NCBI GenBank assembly: GCA_940337035.1
Contig: OW679195.1
Location: forward strand, 177,106,015-177,170,014
Origin: Agriotes lineatus
Taxonomy: Eukaryota > Arthropoda > Insecta > Coleoptera > Elateridae
Direction of reading: 5' to 3'
DNA: 64,000 nt
The translations under genes were made by a program, and so were the position numbers. The notes below the pieces were generated by a model. It saw only the letters and a program-made list of their open reading frames with translations, was not told the DNA's origin and did not search any database. Positions 54,669-64,000 of the stretch are shown in pieces. Position 1 is the first letter of the stretch; each line of letters begins with the position of its first letter.

Positions 54669-54856
54669 ATATTTTATAATTCAAACTATTTGAAGTGAAT
54701 ATTTACTTTTTTTTGACAATTAATTAATGACAGCTCTGGATAATGCAATACCAATAACAATCTAGTGGCACATAAAAATTTACATGTAAACAAATTTTAC
54801 AGGTAACTAGATGTAGTTCTTTTTTAGACACACTGTATAATTGTGGCCCCATCGGT

Positions 54857-55075
54857 ATATAACAGCAATGAGATAACTTGAACAAGAAAATAATTCGTAT
54901 TGCTTGAGTAAGAAAGAGATAAACATAGTAACAAATATTCGAGAAGGCTTGACGCTTAATTTAATTATGACATTTGTCAACTAAACATGCTTACTAAAAT
55001 ATTTTTTTCGTATGGGCATCTCTTTCTTACTCAAGAATTCTATTTTGTTATTCATGTTATCTCATTGCTGTTATA
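54857..55075. mobile_element. foldback copy M2
   Basis: Begins TATATAACAGCAATGAGATAAC and ends GTTATCTCATTGCTGTTATA, an almost exact inverse. It is a second copy of M1 in the opposite orientation, directly after M1's right terminus. Confidence 0.7.
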
Positions 55076-55077
55076 TA

Positions 55078-55607
55078 CAGGGTGCAGAAATGCTTTACGC
55101 ATCATAGGGTTTTCAATGGTAATTTATTCATATGTAAATATTTGCGTCCCTAATTATTTTAGAGCAAACTTCAATGAAAGTTTTTTGTAGATAAAACAAT
55201 TCTTAATCCATTAATGCCAGCATTTGTTATTTTACATTTCGGAAAACCGAAAATTTAAAGAAATAAAATTACCATTTTTAGACTAATCAGTGGTGCCTTG
55301 AAATTATTGAAGCATCTCAAAGCATCAACAAATTAGTTTGCTGTTTATTTGTTTGCATCTGCTTCCAGCATACCACCACTTCAAAATTTGCACTGATTTT
55401 TGAAAAAAATATAATTCTAGTTTCTTTCATTATTAGGTTTACTAACGTAACATGACAAAAACGATGGCATAAGTGGATGCAGAATTGTATGCTCTACAAA
55501 AAACCTATGAAAAAGTTTGCTCTAAAATAATTAGGGAAGCAAATATTTTCAATATAAAGAAATTACCATTGAAATCCCTATGGTGCGTAAATCATTTCTA
55601 CACCCTG
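55078..55607. mobile_element. 530-bp MITE with ~110-bp inverted repeats
   Basis: Ends CAGGGTGCAGAAATGCTTTACGCA... and ...TGCGTAAATCATTTCTACACCCTG pair, and the arms continue through AATTATTTTAGAGCAAAC. TA flanks both sides (55076-55077, 55608-55609), as for Tc1/mariner elements. A 79-codon frame at 55473-55712 crosses the right border and is probably not a gene. Confidence 0.8.
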
Positions 55608-56074
55608 TATAATTATGGCCCCATCCGTATAAGCAATTTAAGATTCTTAAAATTGGTAAAGCTACATATAGTAGGTAGGTATAAGGTTGGTACGCACTGG
55701 AATGCTACCTAAAATAATATTGGCTTTTAGAGTATGCAGCGTTGTTGCCACATATTTTTCTATGGTAAATCGAAAAACGAAATACAGCAAAAAGAACCAA
55801 TTGGTTAAATTACATAAAACAATCTGAACTTTAATTTGATTAACACGGCTGAGACAAGTACTTCGTAAATTTTTGTCATGCTGTTGTTAAGGATGTAATT
55901 AATTAATACAAGTGTTGATTCTCAGGTTTGAATAGATTTTATTAGAAAAATACAACAGGTGGAAAAAAAATTGTTCTTAGGTTTTCGTGTTAGTTTTAGG
56001 CGTAGAATATCGTAGTACACTTTTTATACGACCGATTAGATATATCCTGTATACTCTGGTATACATTTTGTATT

Positions 56075-56323
56075 TTGTTTTATGATTATATAATCGGTAA
56101 TTATGTTCAATCTCCTTGTATCCTGATGCTAGGTATATTATGGGAATTTTATGTTGATAGAACCCGTTTAATATTTTCAGTTTATGTTATTTGCATAATT
56201 TTACTAATCTCTGGCCAGTATTACTTAAAAAAACTTGTTCCCCGAGTGTATGATTTAGTTGATCATAAAACTCGTCCTTTTACACTTGTGGGGCAACTTC
56301 ATTTAGAGAATAAACCGCAATGA
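56075..56323 (+). CDS. unrecognised 82-codon ORF with one hydrophobic segment
   Basis: Open from ATG to TGA; a hydrophobic stretch (FSVYVICIILLISGQYY) and a charged C-terminus (VDHKTRPFTLVGQL). No family recognised. Composition matches the AT-rich background, so it may be chance. A mitochondrial origin was considered and not supported. Confidence 0.15.
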   Translation: MFYDYIIGNYVQSPCILMLGILWEFYVDRTRLIFSVYVICIILLISGQYYLKKLVPRVYDLVDHKTRPFTLVGQLHLENKPQ

Positions 56324-58386
56324 TAGATACACTTTGTATTTGGATATTCAGGTTAGCCGTTGTTATTGTTTCGTTTACTGTATCTCAATTAGTAAGGTTT
56401 GTTTAGTATTTATTTTTTATTATTATTGACACTTCTTTAGTTGCTCAATTACTTTTATGTACAGCCCTGTATATGTGAATATGAATTATAAACCTCCTGA
56501 AAACCCTGGACATCCACATTCCTCCACAACTTATACCACACCCGTCGATTATTCTCGGTGACTTGAATAGCCACAATACTAAATGGGTCTATAAAAGCAA
56601 TAACGAAGACGACGAGAAAGTCTCAGAATAGGCCCACCTCAAAAACCTCTTTTTAATATACGACGCTAAAGACAGGGGAACCTTCCACTCAGCCAGATGG
56701 AGGCACGATTATAGCCCTGATCTATGCTTCGTCTCAAGGGACCCACAATGAAAGCCATTACACTGTACCAGGAAAGTTCTATCTGATTTTTTCCAAATTA
56801 AGCACAGGCCGGTACTTGTAACTCTAGGCCTACATATCCCAATAATAAGGTTAGCACCAAAACCCAGATGGAAGTTCAATAAAGCTGACTGGTGCAAGTT
56901 TACTAAAGAATTGGAACAGAACATCCAATGGATATCACCCCGACCTCATAACTACCTGCGCTTTGTTGGCCTAATACACGACATAGCAAAGAAACACATC
57001 CAGAGGGGATACAGGAACGATTATATCACCGGATGGAACCCAAGGTACAATGGGCTCTATGAATCTTACAAGTCCAGTCTGCGATCTCTGGCAGATGAAC
57101 TCTTACAGACCCTAGACACAAGCAGGAAAGAGAAATAGGCCAACCTCAGGGAGAGCTTGGACTTCAAAAAATTAAGCAGAAAAGTATGGTCCTTTCTACA
57201 CAAATTGGACACTATACAGCCACACGCCCTAAGGAAGGCGATGTGAAACCTTACCAAATAGCAGCTAGAATTGTGGATCTGGTGAGGAACCCTGTTGAAG
57301 AAAATAAATCAGAAACAAGACAGATAAAAATTGAATTGGAACACAGACTTGCTCTTGCAACACCAGACCATAAAATTTCCAAGAAATTCACATAACACGA
57401 AGTAACAGCAGCAAGTGGAGAAATTAAATCTAGAAAAGCTGCTGGCATAGATGGAATATACCCAGAAATTCTTAAACGTGCAGGCCCCAATACCACGGTT
57501 GACAAAATTCTATTTCAACATTGTGAAAACTGGAAAACTTCCCCAGATGTTTAACAAAAATAAAACAGTGGCAATCCGCAAACCCGGAAAAGATAGCAGC
57601 CACCCAGATGACTGCCGGCCAATTGCACTTCTGAGCATTTGCTATAAACTACTTGAGCGACTTGTGTATAACACAACTTCGGCAAGAGCTCTACAAAATG
57701 TACCCGTCGAACAGGCTTGCTTCCAGCCCAATTGTAGCTGCTGCGATCAGGTGGTAGCGCTGACAACGCATATAAAAAAAGGTTTCCAAGACCGCAAGAA
57801 AATAATAACAGTACTTGTCGATTTAACTTCTGTATACGATACAGTATGGCGCCAAGGCATGCTTCTTAAATTTATCAAACCCATTCCATGTAAAACTCTG
57901 GCTACTTTACTTAACAACATGCTTAGTAATAGACTCTTCGAGGTGTAATTAAACGGGCAAGTAAGTAAGTATTTGGGACTAAATGATGGACTGCCACAAG
58001 GCTCTGTCCTCGTAATTCTCATCGTCAACATTTACACAGTAGGTCTACCAAACACCAAGAAGAAATTTTATATACGCTGACCATATAGCTCTGGTTTCCC
58101 AATCCAAAGACTTTGAATCATCAGAGACCATCTTAACAGAAGATCTGATAAAACTGGACAAATACTTCAATACATGGCACATCAGACCAAATATTCAAAA
58201 AATAGAAATATGCTGTTTTGATTTAAATAACATACAGACAAATCCCTAGAGTAGAGTTTAGAGGAGAGGAGCTAAATCGTAATGCCCACCCGAACTATTT
58301 GGGTATAACATTGGACCTTTCCCGGACGTACAAAGAGCATCTTACCAGAACAGCAGTAGAAATGAAAACGGCAATAACATCTTATA

Positions 58387-59082
58387 GTCCAAGAGCCAGC
58401 AACGGGTTTGCTTACAGTATTTTTAACAAGCCTGTAACTGTTATGGAAGGTCCCTTTGAATATACTGAGAAGGAAACCCGAAGTCTGGTAAGCCTGTGGT
58501 GGTGGTTTTGGCCCCCTTGCGTCCTTGAAGGATGGAAAAAATAATAAGAAAAAAGTATAATAACAAGTCTGGCTCTTTGCTATGTTAACGTAATCATATC
58601 TTATGTAAGTAAAAAGATTGACAGACGCTTTCGCGGGTGGTAAGTTTACCCCACATTCACATAAAGTTGCATAATAAACTTAACCATTTACTGTAAAATA
58701 TCGAGAGATCCAAAAAAACTGATCCTCAGCGGGCTGTGGAAATTCAAACGTGTGAATAATAAGTTGGTGGCACTGTAAGTCTGTCAAATTCGAGGTTACC
58801 AGGTTAGATTTTCCATCAGTTTTGACACAGACTGACGCAGAATCTAACCTGCTAACCTCGAATTTGACATAGACTTACAGTGTTACCAACATATTATTCC
58901 TAGGTTTTGTGTCAGTTTTGACACATTATTTTTTTCCGCCCTTAAAGGACGCAAGGGGGCTAAACCACCACCGCAGGCTTGCCAGACTTCGGGTTTCCTT
59001 CTCAGTATATTCAAAGGGACCTTCCGTAACAGTTACAGATTTGTTAAAAATACTGTAAGAAATCCGTTGCTGGCTCTTGGAC
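58387..59082. mobile_element. 696-bp foldback inside the jockey-like element
   Basis: Ends GTCCAAGAGCCAGCAACGG and its inverse, with arms of about 160 bp (58387-58545 and 58925-59082) nearly identical apart from small changes. TA flanks both sides (58385-58386, 59083-59084). It is inserted between the MKTAITSY and HKLTGTSWG segments of the host element. The 380-bp centre holds another foldback. Confidence 0.8.
58755..58898. mobile_element. 144-bp foldback nested in the 696-bp foldback
   Basis: AATAATAAGTTGGTGGCACTG...ACCAGGTTAGAT pairs with its near-inverse ending AACATATTATT. A half copy lies at 41350-41432. Confidence 0.75.
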
Positions 59083-59801
59083 TATTACATAAACTAACAG
59101 GAACAAGCTGGGGAGCTAACGCAGAGGTTCTCAGAACATCTACCGTAGCACTAGTATGCGGAATACTGCAGCCTGGTTTGGATTAATTGCGCACATACAG
59201 GCAAGGATGACGTCTTACTCAACAATACTGTGAGAACAATTTCCGGCACAATCATCTCCACATCTCTTCAGTGGTTACCAGTACTGTCCAATATATCTCC
59301 CCCTCGTCTGCAAAGGCAAGCTACCCTAAAAAATGAATGGCTTAAATGCTGCAACAACCCAGAGCTACCCATTCATCAAGTTTGTACGAGACAGCACACA
59401 CAAAGACTAAGATTGAGAAAGCCCGCGTGGACATTGGCAGAGACACTTGTCCAAGAAAACTGCCAGCTGAAGACATCCTGGGTGAACGACTGTACTGCTT
59501 CCAACCCTCACACCTCCAACCTAATAACAGATCCCACAATTCAACGAACCCGATTCAATCTGCCAAGGAAGACATGGTCGGCGCTAAATGGTGCAACCGT
59601 GTGTGGACTGGCCGCGGCAGATGCGAGTATCTAAAATACAAATGGGCCATCGCCGAAAATCCTGACTGCGACTGAGTCCACCCGACAAAGACGATCGCAC
59701 ATATTGTGTTGGAGTGGATAACACAAAGGGCCCAATAAACAACATGCATGAAGCCGGTGAGGATGCAGTGGCGTGGCTGACAATTGTAGATGGTCAATTA
59801 T

Positions 59802-60181
59802 GACAACACATTTTTCATACATATAACTGACTGACAAAATTATTATTTTCTACTTTCTATTCAATTGACTGCATTGTATTTTATTTTATTTTATTTATAC
59901 TTTGTATTATACTTTATTTATATTGTATATTTGTTTATAGCCATATTTGTTATTTGCTCTATCTGCCATACAAAATATACGTATATATGTGAATGTAATT
60001 TGACATGTATTCTATTTCAGTTCTCCTTTCTTTTGTCTCTGTGTGAACAGCTACATCTGCCTTTATTTACTATATTCCTTTCATGATATCTTCTGTGCCT
60101 TCTCTCAATTCTTCAGTGTCCCATGGTTCAAAAAATCACTTCCCTATGTCGATGCCGTATTTGTTTCCATAGAGACTCATT
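59802..60181. other. T-rich DNA, nothing recognised
   Basis: A TTTTA-rich simple stretch at 59875-59935; otherwise no feature. Confidence 0.4.
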
Positions 60182-60397
60182 GAGTTTTCGAGGCTTTTTG
60201 CTGGAATTTTTAGCGGTTTATTGCGTTTTCCGGATACTGTATTGCTACCCCATGCTATCCAACTCCAAATTTGGAGAACCAAGGTGATCGAGTTTTCGAG
60301 GCTTTTTGCTGGGATTTTTAGCGGTTTATTGCGTTTTCCGGATACTGTATTGCTACCCCATGCGATCCAACTCCGAATTTGGAGAACAAAGATGATT
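60182..60397. repeat. two tandem copies of a 108-bp unit
   Basis: GAGTTTTCGAGGCTTTTTGC starts at 60182 and again at 60290. The copies differ at only a few positions (for example GGAATTTTT versus GGGATTTTT, CCATGCTATC versus CCATGCGATC). This is a recent duplication of unknown sequence; the minus-strand frame through it is a by-product. Confidence 0.85.
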
Positions 60398-60839
60398 TGT
60401 AAATGAGGTTTCCTTCTTCTGACTTTTGACGAACCAAAGTTTGACTGAAGGGCAACATGTTGCAATTTTGGAGCCATTAATTCTATCCTTGAAGGTTGCC
60501 TCCTTGTTAGTTTTAATCCCACTGCCTTTTGATACCAACCTGTACTTCCGCCATTTTGGGTTTTTAATATAATTATTTATTTAAATATCAGTAATACACT
60601 TTTAGGTAGGTAGCGGGTGGATACTCCGTTATGAGCCCGATAACGGAAATATCTACTACAGGGAAGCGCCCCTGCCCACGCGAGCCATGGCTTCTCTCTA
60701 ACCCCAATGAGAGATTTCATGTCCTAACCATGACTTTCCATCCATATCTCTCTCCTCCTCCCATATATCCTTATTCCAACTCGCCAACACGTCTTGCCAG
60801 CGTGGCGTTTTATGGCAACTCCCCCCCCCCCCCCAAATC

Positions 60840-61907
60840 ATGATGGTGAATAATAAAATGAAAGTACCTCAGGTGGGTAGGACGGATAGTCCAGACTCCC
60901 ACACCACGCCAGTGGTCCGCTCTACGGATTCTGAGGAGGGCAACAATTCACCTAATAGTAATATAAATAGAAATAAAGACACCAAACAAAATAAAACGAC
61001 CCGTATCTGTCATCACAACTATAAATTAATACTAGCGACATTCAATGCCAGATCCATCGCAAGTGAAGCACGACTCCTAGAACTAGAACAAGAATTAAAA
61101 AAGATAAAATGGGGAATACTCGGTATAGCCGAAATTCGAAAGAAAGGTGAAGAGTATATGACCTTAAAAAGCGGAAATATTCTTTATTACAAAGGAAATG
61201 ATAATGACACACATGCAGGAGTAGGATTTATTATAAAGAAAAAATATGAAAACGACATTTTAAAAATCGTAGGTATCTCCGGGAGAGTAGCATATGCCAT
61301 TATGAGAATTAATAGGAGATATAACATTAAAGTGGTGCAATTATATGCCCCCACCAGTACCTCAGAAGATGACGAAATAGAGGAATTCTATGATGATGTT
61401 AGCAAATCTTTAGACCAAGACAGGACACATTTTAACATAATTCTGGGTGATATAAATGCAAAAGTTGGTAAAAAAGAAGCTCCAGAAGAAACATGTATAG
61501 GTGATTATGGAACCGGCGAACGTAACCCAAGAGGACAACTTCTAGTAAACTTCGCACTTCAAAACAACATGTACATCATGAATACCTTTTATAACAAAAA
61601 ACCCCAAAACAAGTGGACGTGGAGAAGTCCAAATGGCTTGACAAAAAACGAAATTGATTTTGTGATAACGAATAGCAAGAGTATAATAAAAGACGTATCT
61701 GTTTTAAATCAGTTTGCAACAAGTAGTGACCACAGGTTGGTGAGAACAAAAATACAAATTAACACAAAAAAAGAAAGGAGAAAACTGGTACAAAGTACAA
61801 TAGTAAACCGTTTAGAAACAGAGGTAATAAAAACACAAAATGATATGTACAGAGAAAATATAAATAGAGGACGAGTTATCACACATGACGTTAAGCGACC
61901 TAAATAA
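60840..61907 (+). pseudogene. RTE-like endonuclease domain
   Basis: 355 codons open from the ATG at 60840. The first 60 residues are low-complexity (Ser/Asn/Thr-rich). The APE-type endonuclease follows: ATFNARS (66-72), GIAEIRKKG with Glu98, YYKG, GVGFI, VVQLYAPTS, ILGDINAKVG, ERNPRGQLLVNFA and TSSDHRLVR. All expected catalytic positions are present. The frame shifts near 61885 after THDV, so the natural continuation is in the overlapping frame at 61885. Confidence 0.85.
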
Positions 61908-62330
61908 TAAAATAGTAAAAACAATAACAACTGCAACAAAAGAAATAAGGATAAAAGGCAACAAAACAAATGAGAAAATATCAGAAGACACTAAACGATT
62001 GATTAATATTAGAAGGCAACTGAGACGAGACCAGAAGTGGGATACAATCGAATATGCTGCAATAAATAAATTAATTAAAAGAAATGTAAGAGGAGATGTA
62101 AAGATTTACAACGAAAATCTAGCAAAAACAATTATCGAAGAAAACCGTAATATGAAGATTCTAAGAAGTAACCTATCACTAGGCAAGAAACATATACTTA
62201 AGTTAAAGAAACAAGATGGAACTGAAACCAAGGGGGAATAAGAAATTTTAGAAGCAGCTAGAGAGTTCTATGCAAATCTATACAAATCAAATACACAACA
62301 AATAAACGAAAACAGAGGGAAATAATAGTA
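61885..62330 (+). pseudogene. RTE-like endonuclease-RT linker
   Basis: The frame from 61885 gives DLNNKIVKTITTATKEIRIKG and a helical Lys/Asn-rich linker to a TAA at 62239-62241. Beyond the stop it continues EILEAAREFYANLYKSNTQQ, the conserved lead to RT, until another shift at about 62300-62330 returns to the frame of the RT ORF. Confidence 0.8.
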
Positions 62331-62333
62331 AAT

Positions 62334-63821
62334 GTGGGATCGGAAGAAATACCGGAAATAACGACAGCCGAAATAATAAACGCCCTAAAATACTCAAAGA
62401 ACAAGAAAGCACCTGGAAAAGACTCCATAATCAATAAACATTTAAAAAATGGAGGAAAGCATTTAATGCAGATCATAAAAATGCTATTCAATAAATGCTT
62501 AATAGAAGAAGATACACCTGAGGACTGGAACGAAGCTATAATTATACTAATATATAAAAAGGGTGAGAAAACGAGCATTGCCAACTACCGACCCATCAGC
62601 CTCCTGTCCCATATATATAAACTGTTCATTAAAATCCTAGCCAACAGACTGGAGAAAAAACTGGACGCCTATCAACCTATAGAACAGGCGGGTTTCAGAA
62701 AAGGGTTTGGAACCATTGACCATTTGCAAACAATAAAACTAATAATAGAAAAAAGTAAGGAATATAATCTACCCCTAACGATGGCTTTTATCGACTACGA
62801 GAAAGTTTTTGATACGATTGATATGATGGAAATTTTACAAGCATTAGACGACGCCCGTATTGATACCCGATATTCCAACATAATAAAGAACATATATAAG
62901 CGAGCAACAAGTGCAATAAAGCTCAAGGAAACTTCGGAAACCTTTAAAGTGGAACGAGGAGTGAGACAGGGAGACACACTGTCCCCGAAGCTTTTCACCC
63001 TAGTTTTGGAAAATATATTTAAAAGGATCGAATGGGAAGAGATGGGTATAAATATAGACGGCAAATACCTCACTCACCTGAGATATGCTGATGACTTAGT
63101 CGTATTCGCGAAAACGGGAGGAGAACTGCAGCTTATGGTCAACCAACTGCAAGAACAATCAACGCAAGTTGGTCTCAATATGAATTTAAAGAAGACAAAA
63201 GTAATGTCAAATCTGGAACAACCACTACATATAACAGTGGAAGGAAACTCAATAGAACAAGTTGATTCATATATATATCTGGGACATAACATAAAAATGG
63301 GAAAAGAAAACCAGGAAGCAGAGGTTAACAGAAGAATAGGTTTAGGATGGGCAGCTTTTAATAAATTATCACTGTATCTAAAAAGTCAAATATTCGACAA
63401 ATGTATTTTGCCCGTCCTGATATACGGCACAGAAACTATGACTTTTACCAGCAAAATCATGAAAAAATTTGCAACAGTACAAAGGGCAATGGAGAGGAGA
63501 ATGACCGGGATAACATTAAGAGACAGGAAAACAAACAAATGGTTGAGAGAAAAAACAAAGGTCAAAGATATAATGGAAAGAATTGCGGAACAAAAATGGA
63601 GCTGGGCGGAACATATGGTAAGAGCAGACGACAGATGGACAAGCAGAGTGCTTCAGTGGCAGCCTAGGGAAGGGAAAAGAAGTATTGGTAGACCACCGAA
63701 ACGATGGGAAGATGACATAAGAGAGACAACGGGAAGAAAATGGAGAAGAATAGCGAAAGAAAGACAGAAATGGAAAGAAAAAGGGGAGAACTATGTCCAC
63801 TACTGGACAATAAAGGTCTGA
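62334..63821 (+). CDS. RTE-like reverse transcriptase, 495 codons open
   Basis: RT blocks: NKKAPGKDSI (23-32), DWNEAIIILIYKKG (64-77), NYRPISLLSHIYK (84-96), QAGFRKGFGTIDH (118-130), motif A MAFIDYEKVFDTID (150-163), motif B GVRQGDTLSPKLF (209-221), catalytic LRYADDLVVFAK (249-260), MNLKKTKVM and YIYLGHNI. The C-terminal region follows (WAEHMVRADD, GRPPKRWEDDI, YVHYW). Active-site residues are intact. The listed ATG is internal; the true start is far upstream. Confidence 0.9.
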   Translation: MGSEEIPEITTAEIINALKYSKNKKAPGKDSIINKHLKNGGKHLMQIIKMLFNKCLIEEDTPEDWNEAIIILIYKKGEKTSIANYRPISLLSHIYKLFIKILANRLEKKLDAYQPIEQAGFRKGFGTIDHLQTIKLIIEKSKEYNLPLTMAFIDYEKVFDTIDMMEILQALDDARIDTRYSNIIKNIYKRATSAIKLKETSETFKVERGVRQGDTLSPKLFTLVLENIFKRIEWEEMGINIDGKYLTHLRYADDLVVFAKTGGELQLMVNQLQEQSTQVGLNMNLKKTKVMSNLEQPLHITVEGNSIEQVDSYIYLGHNIKMGKENQEAEVNRRIGLGWAAFNKLSLYLKSQIFDKCILPVLIYGTETMTFTSKIMKKFATVQRAMERRMTGITLRDRKTNKWLREKTKVKDIMERIAEQKWSWAEHMVRADDRWTSRVLQWQPREGKRSIGRPPKRWEDDIRETTGRKWRRIAKERQKWKEKGENYVHYWTIKV

Positions 63822-63929
63822 AAAAAGAAGAAAAGAAGAATACACTTTCATATTTATATAAATTACCACCTTCTGCCTTTCGTTCGGTTTAAGAGGTTCC
63901 AAGAGTGACCGTGCTCTTACGCTTTTTTC

Positions 63930-63962
63930 CTGATGAAATTCATCTAAAAGTGGGCGAAACAT
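63930..63962 (+). ncRNA. hammerhead-like motif, weak stem II
   Basis: CTGATGA at 63930-63936 and CGAAAC at 63955-63960 are spaced as in PLE hammerheads. The intervening stem would rely on wobble pairs (TTCAT/GTGGG). It lies beyond the RTE tail and may be the start of a PLE tail that continues past the window. Confidence 0.35.
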
Positions 63963-64000
63963 TAAACTCTATTTCGACAATGACATGGTCCAATCCCTGA

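Larger units (their letters stand above)
49982..54835 (-). mobile_element. Tc1/mariner-superfamily (DUF4817-type) transposon split by a CR1-like element
   Basis: Termini CAGTGTGTCTAAAAAAGAACTACATCTAG at the left and its inverse at the right (ending 54835) are near-perfect inverted repeats of about 29 bp. TA flanks both (49980-49981 and 54836-54837). The right part encodes the N-terminal transposase (54120-54668). The rest of the transposase is missing, and the interior is occupied by the CR1-like retrotransposon. Confidence 0.8.
49634..56051. mobile_element. outermost foldback/DNA element hosting a nest
   Basis: The left end TATCTAATCGGTCGTACAAA...CTACGCCTAAAA...CCTAAGAA at about 49640-49710 is repeated inverted at about 55965-56048. 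Everything between (two foldbacks, a DUF4817 transposon, a CR1-like element and a MITE) seems to have been added later. TA lies at the right border (CCTGTA). The left end is slightly diverged. Confidence 0.55.
56500..59801 (+). pseudogene. jockey-like non-LTR retrotransposon, degraded
   Basis: Plus strand, mixed frames: an endonuclease end (DLNSHNTKWVYKSNN, TFHSARWRHDYSPDL, 56550-56730), the linker WNPRYNGLYESYKSSLRSLADELLQTLD (57020-57120), RT entry (KTVAIRKPGKDSSHPDDCRPIALLS, 57560-57640), motif A VLVDLTSVYDTVW (57815-57850), motif B LPQGSVL (57990) and a YADHIALVSQS remnant where YADD is expected (58070). The C-terminus GTSWGANAEVLRTST follows (59100-59145), and finally a TGRGRC...NPDCD...IAHIVLEW zinc-knuckle region, with DAVAWLTIVDGQL ending at 59801. 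The active-site second Asp is His. Many stops. A foldback (58387-59082) interrupts it. Confidence 0.8.
60600..63845 (+). mobile_element. RTE-like non-LTR retrotransposon, nearly complete
   Basis: The 5' region (60600-60839) contains GGTGGATACTCCGTTATGAG and a run of 14 C at 60821-60834. Then come the endonuclease (60840-61907), linker (61885-62300), RT and C-terminus (62334-63821), and a purine-rich GAA-type tail (about 63822-63841). Three lesions break the single original frame. Confidence 0.8.

Noticed and set aside
56075..56323. Nuclear mitochondrial DNA (cytochrome b end)
   Set aside because: The hydrophobic stretch and a V-G-Q tail gave a passing resemblance, but no conserved mitochondrial block lines up under either genetic code.
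60136..60540. 128-codon minus-strand gene with internal repeats
   Set aside because: The repeated peptide is produced by the 108-bp tandem duplication (a multiple of three); no other sign of coding.

Overview
The window looks like AT-rich intergenic or intronic DNA of an insect; order is uncertain and a beetle or similar is possible. There are no operons, ribosome-binding sites or dense long ORFs. Nearly all recognisable coding sequence belongs to transposable elements: an errantivirus-like Ty3/gypsy element, two Penelope-like elements (PLEs), CR1-like, RTE-like and jockey-like non-LTR elements, Tc1/mariner relatives, a tRNA-derived SINE and many foldback/MITE-type repeats. No complete host gene was found. 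Two short GC-richer blocks with splice-like borders (24320-24379 plus, about 4034-4237 minus) are the only host-exon candidates.

Layout. 1-3.2 kb: a SINE with 12-bp target duplications, an errantiviral envelope relic and a hammerhead-like motif. 5.7-7.0 kb: a 150-bp satellite array. 7.5-13.1 kb (minus): a decayed Ty3/gypsy element with gag, protease/RT, RNase H and integrase in order, carrying a nested non-LTR insertion and a foldback. 13-28 kb: mostly featureless, with a mariner relic, non-LTR scraps and an LTR-like promoter block. 28.3-36.6 kb: a cluster of foldback elements; one holds a relic of a CXC (tesmin/TSO1-like) protein and another has GC-rich iterated ends. 36.8-39.8 kb: a young PLE inserted as a head-to-head inverted dimer with a 12-bp target duplication and two hammerhead ribozymes. 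40.7-43.0 kb: two opposed RTE halves. 43.8-48.5 kb: an older PLE with the same inverted-dimer layout, broken by two insertions. 49.6-56.05 kb: a nest at least four levels deep ending in a CR1-like element whose endonuclease-RT frame has a single stop. 56.5-59.8 kb: a jockey-like relic with a foldback inside which sits another foldback. 60.6-63.84 kb: an almost complete RTE-like element.

The most notable material is structural. Two PLE insertions of different age share the same architecture: an RT-containing minus arm joined head-to-head to a plus arm that begins just before the GIY-YIG endonuclease. In the younger one the two 869-bp arms are almost identical, could form a long hairpin transcript, and each ends in a hammerhead motif. 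The genes here act as separate selfish elements; nothing suggests a host pathway.
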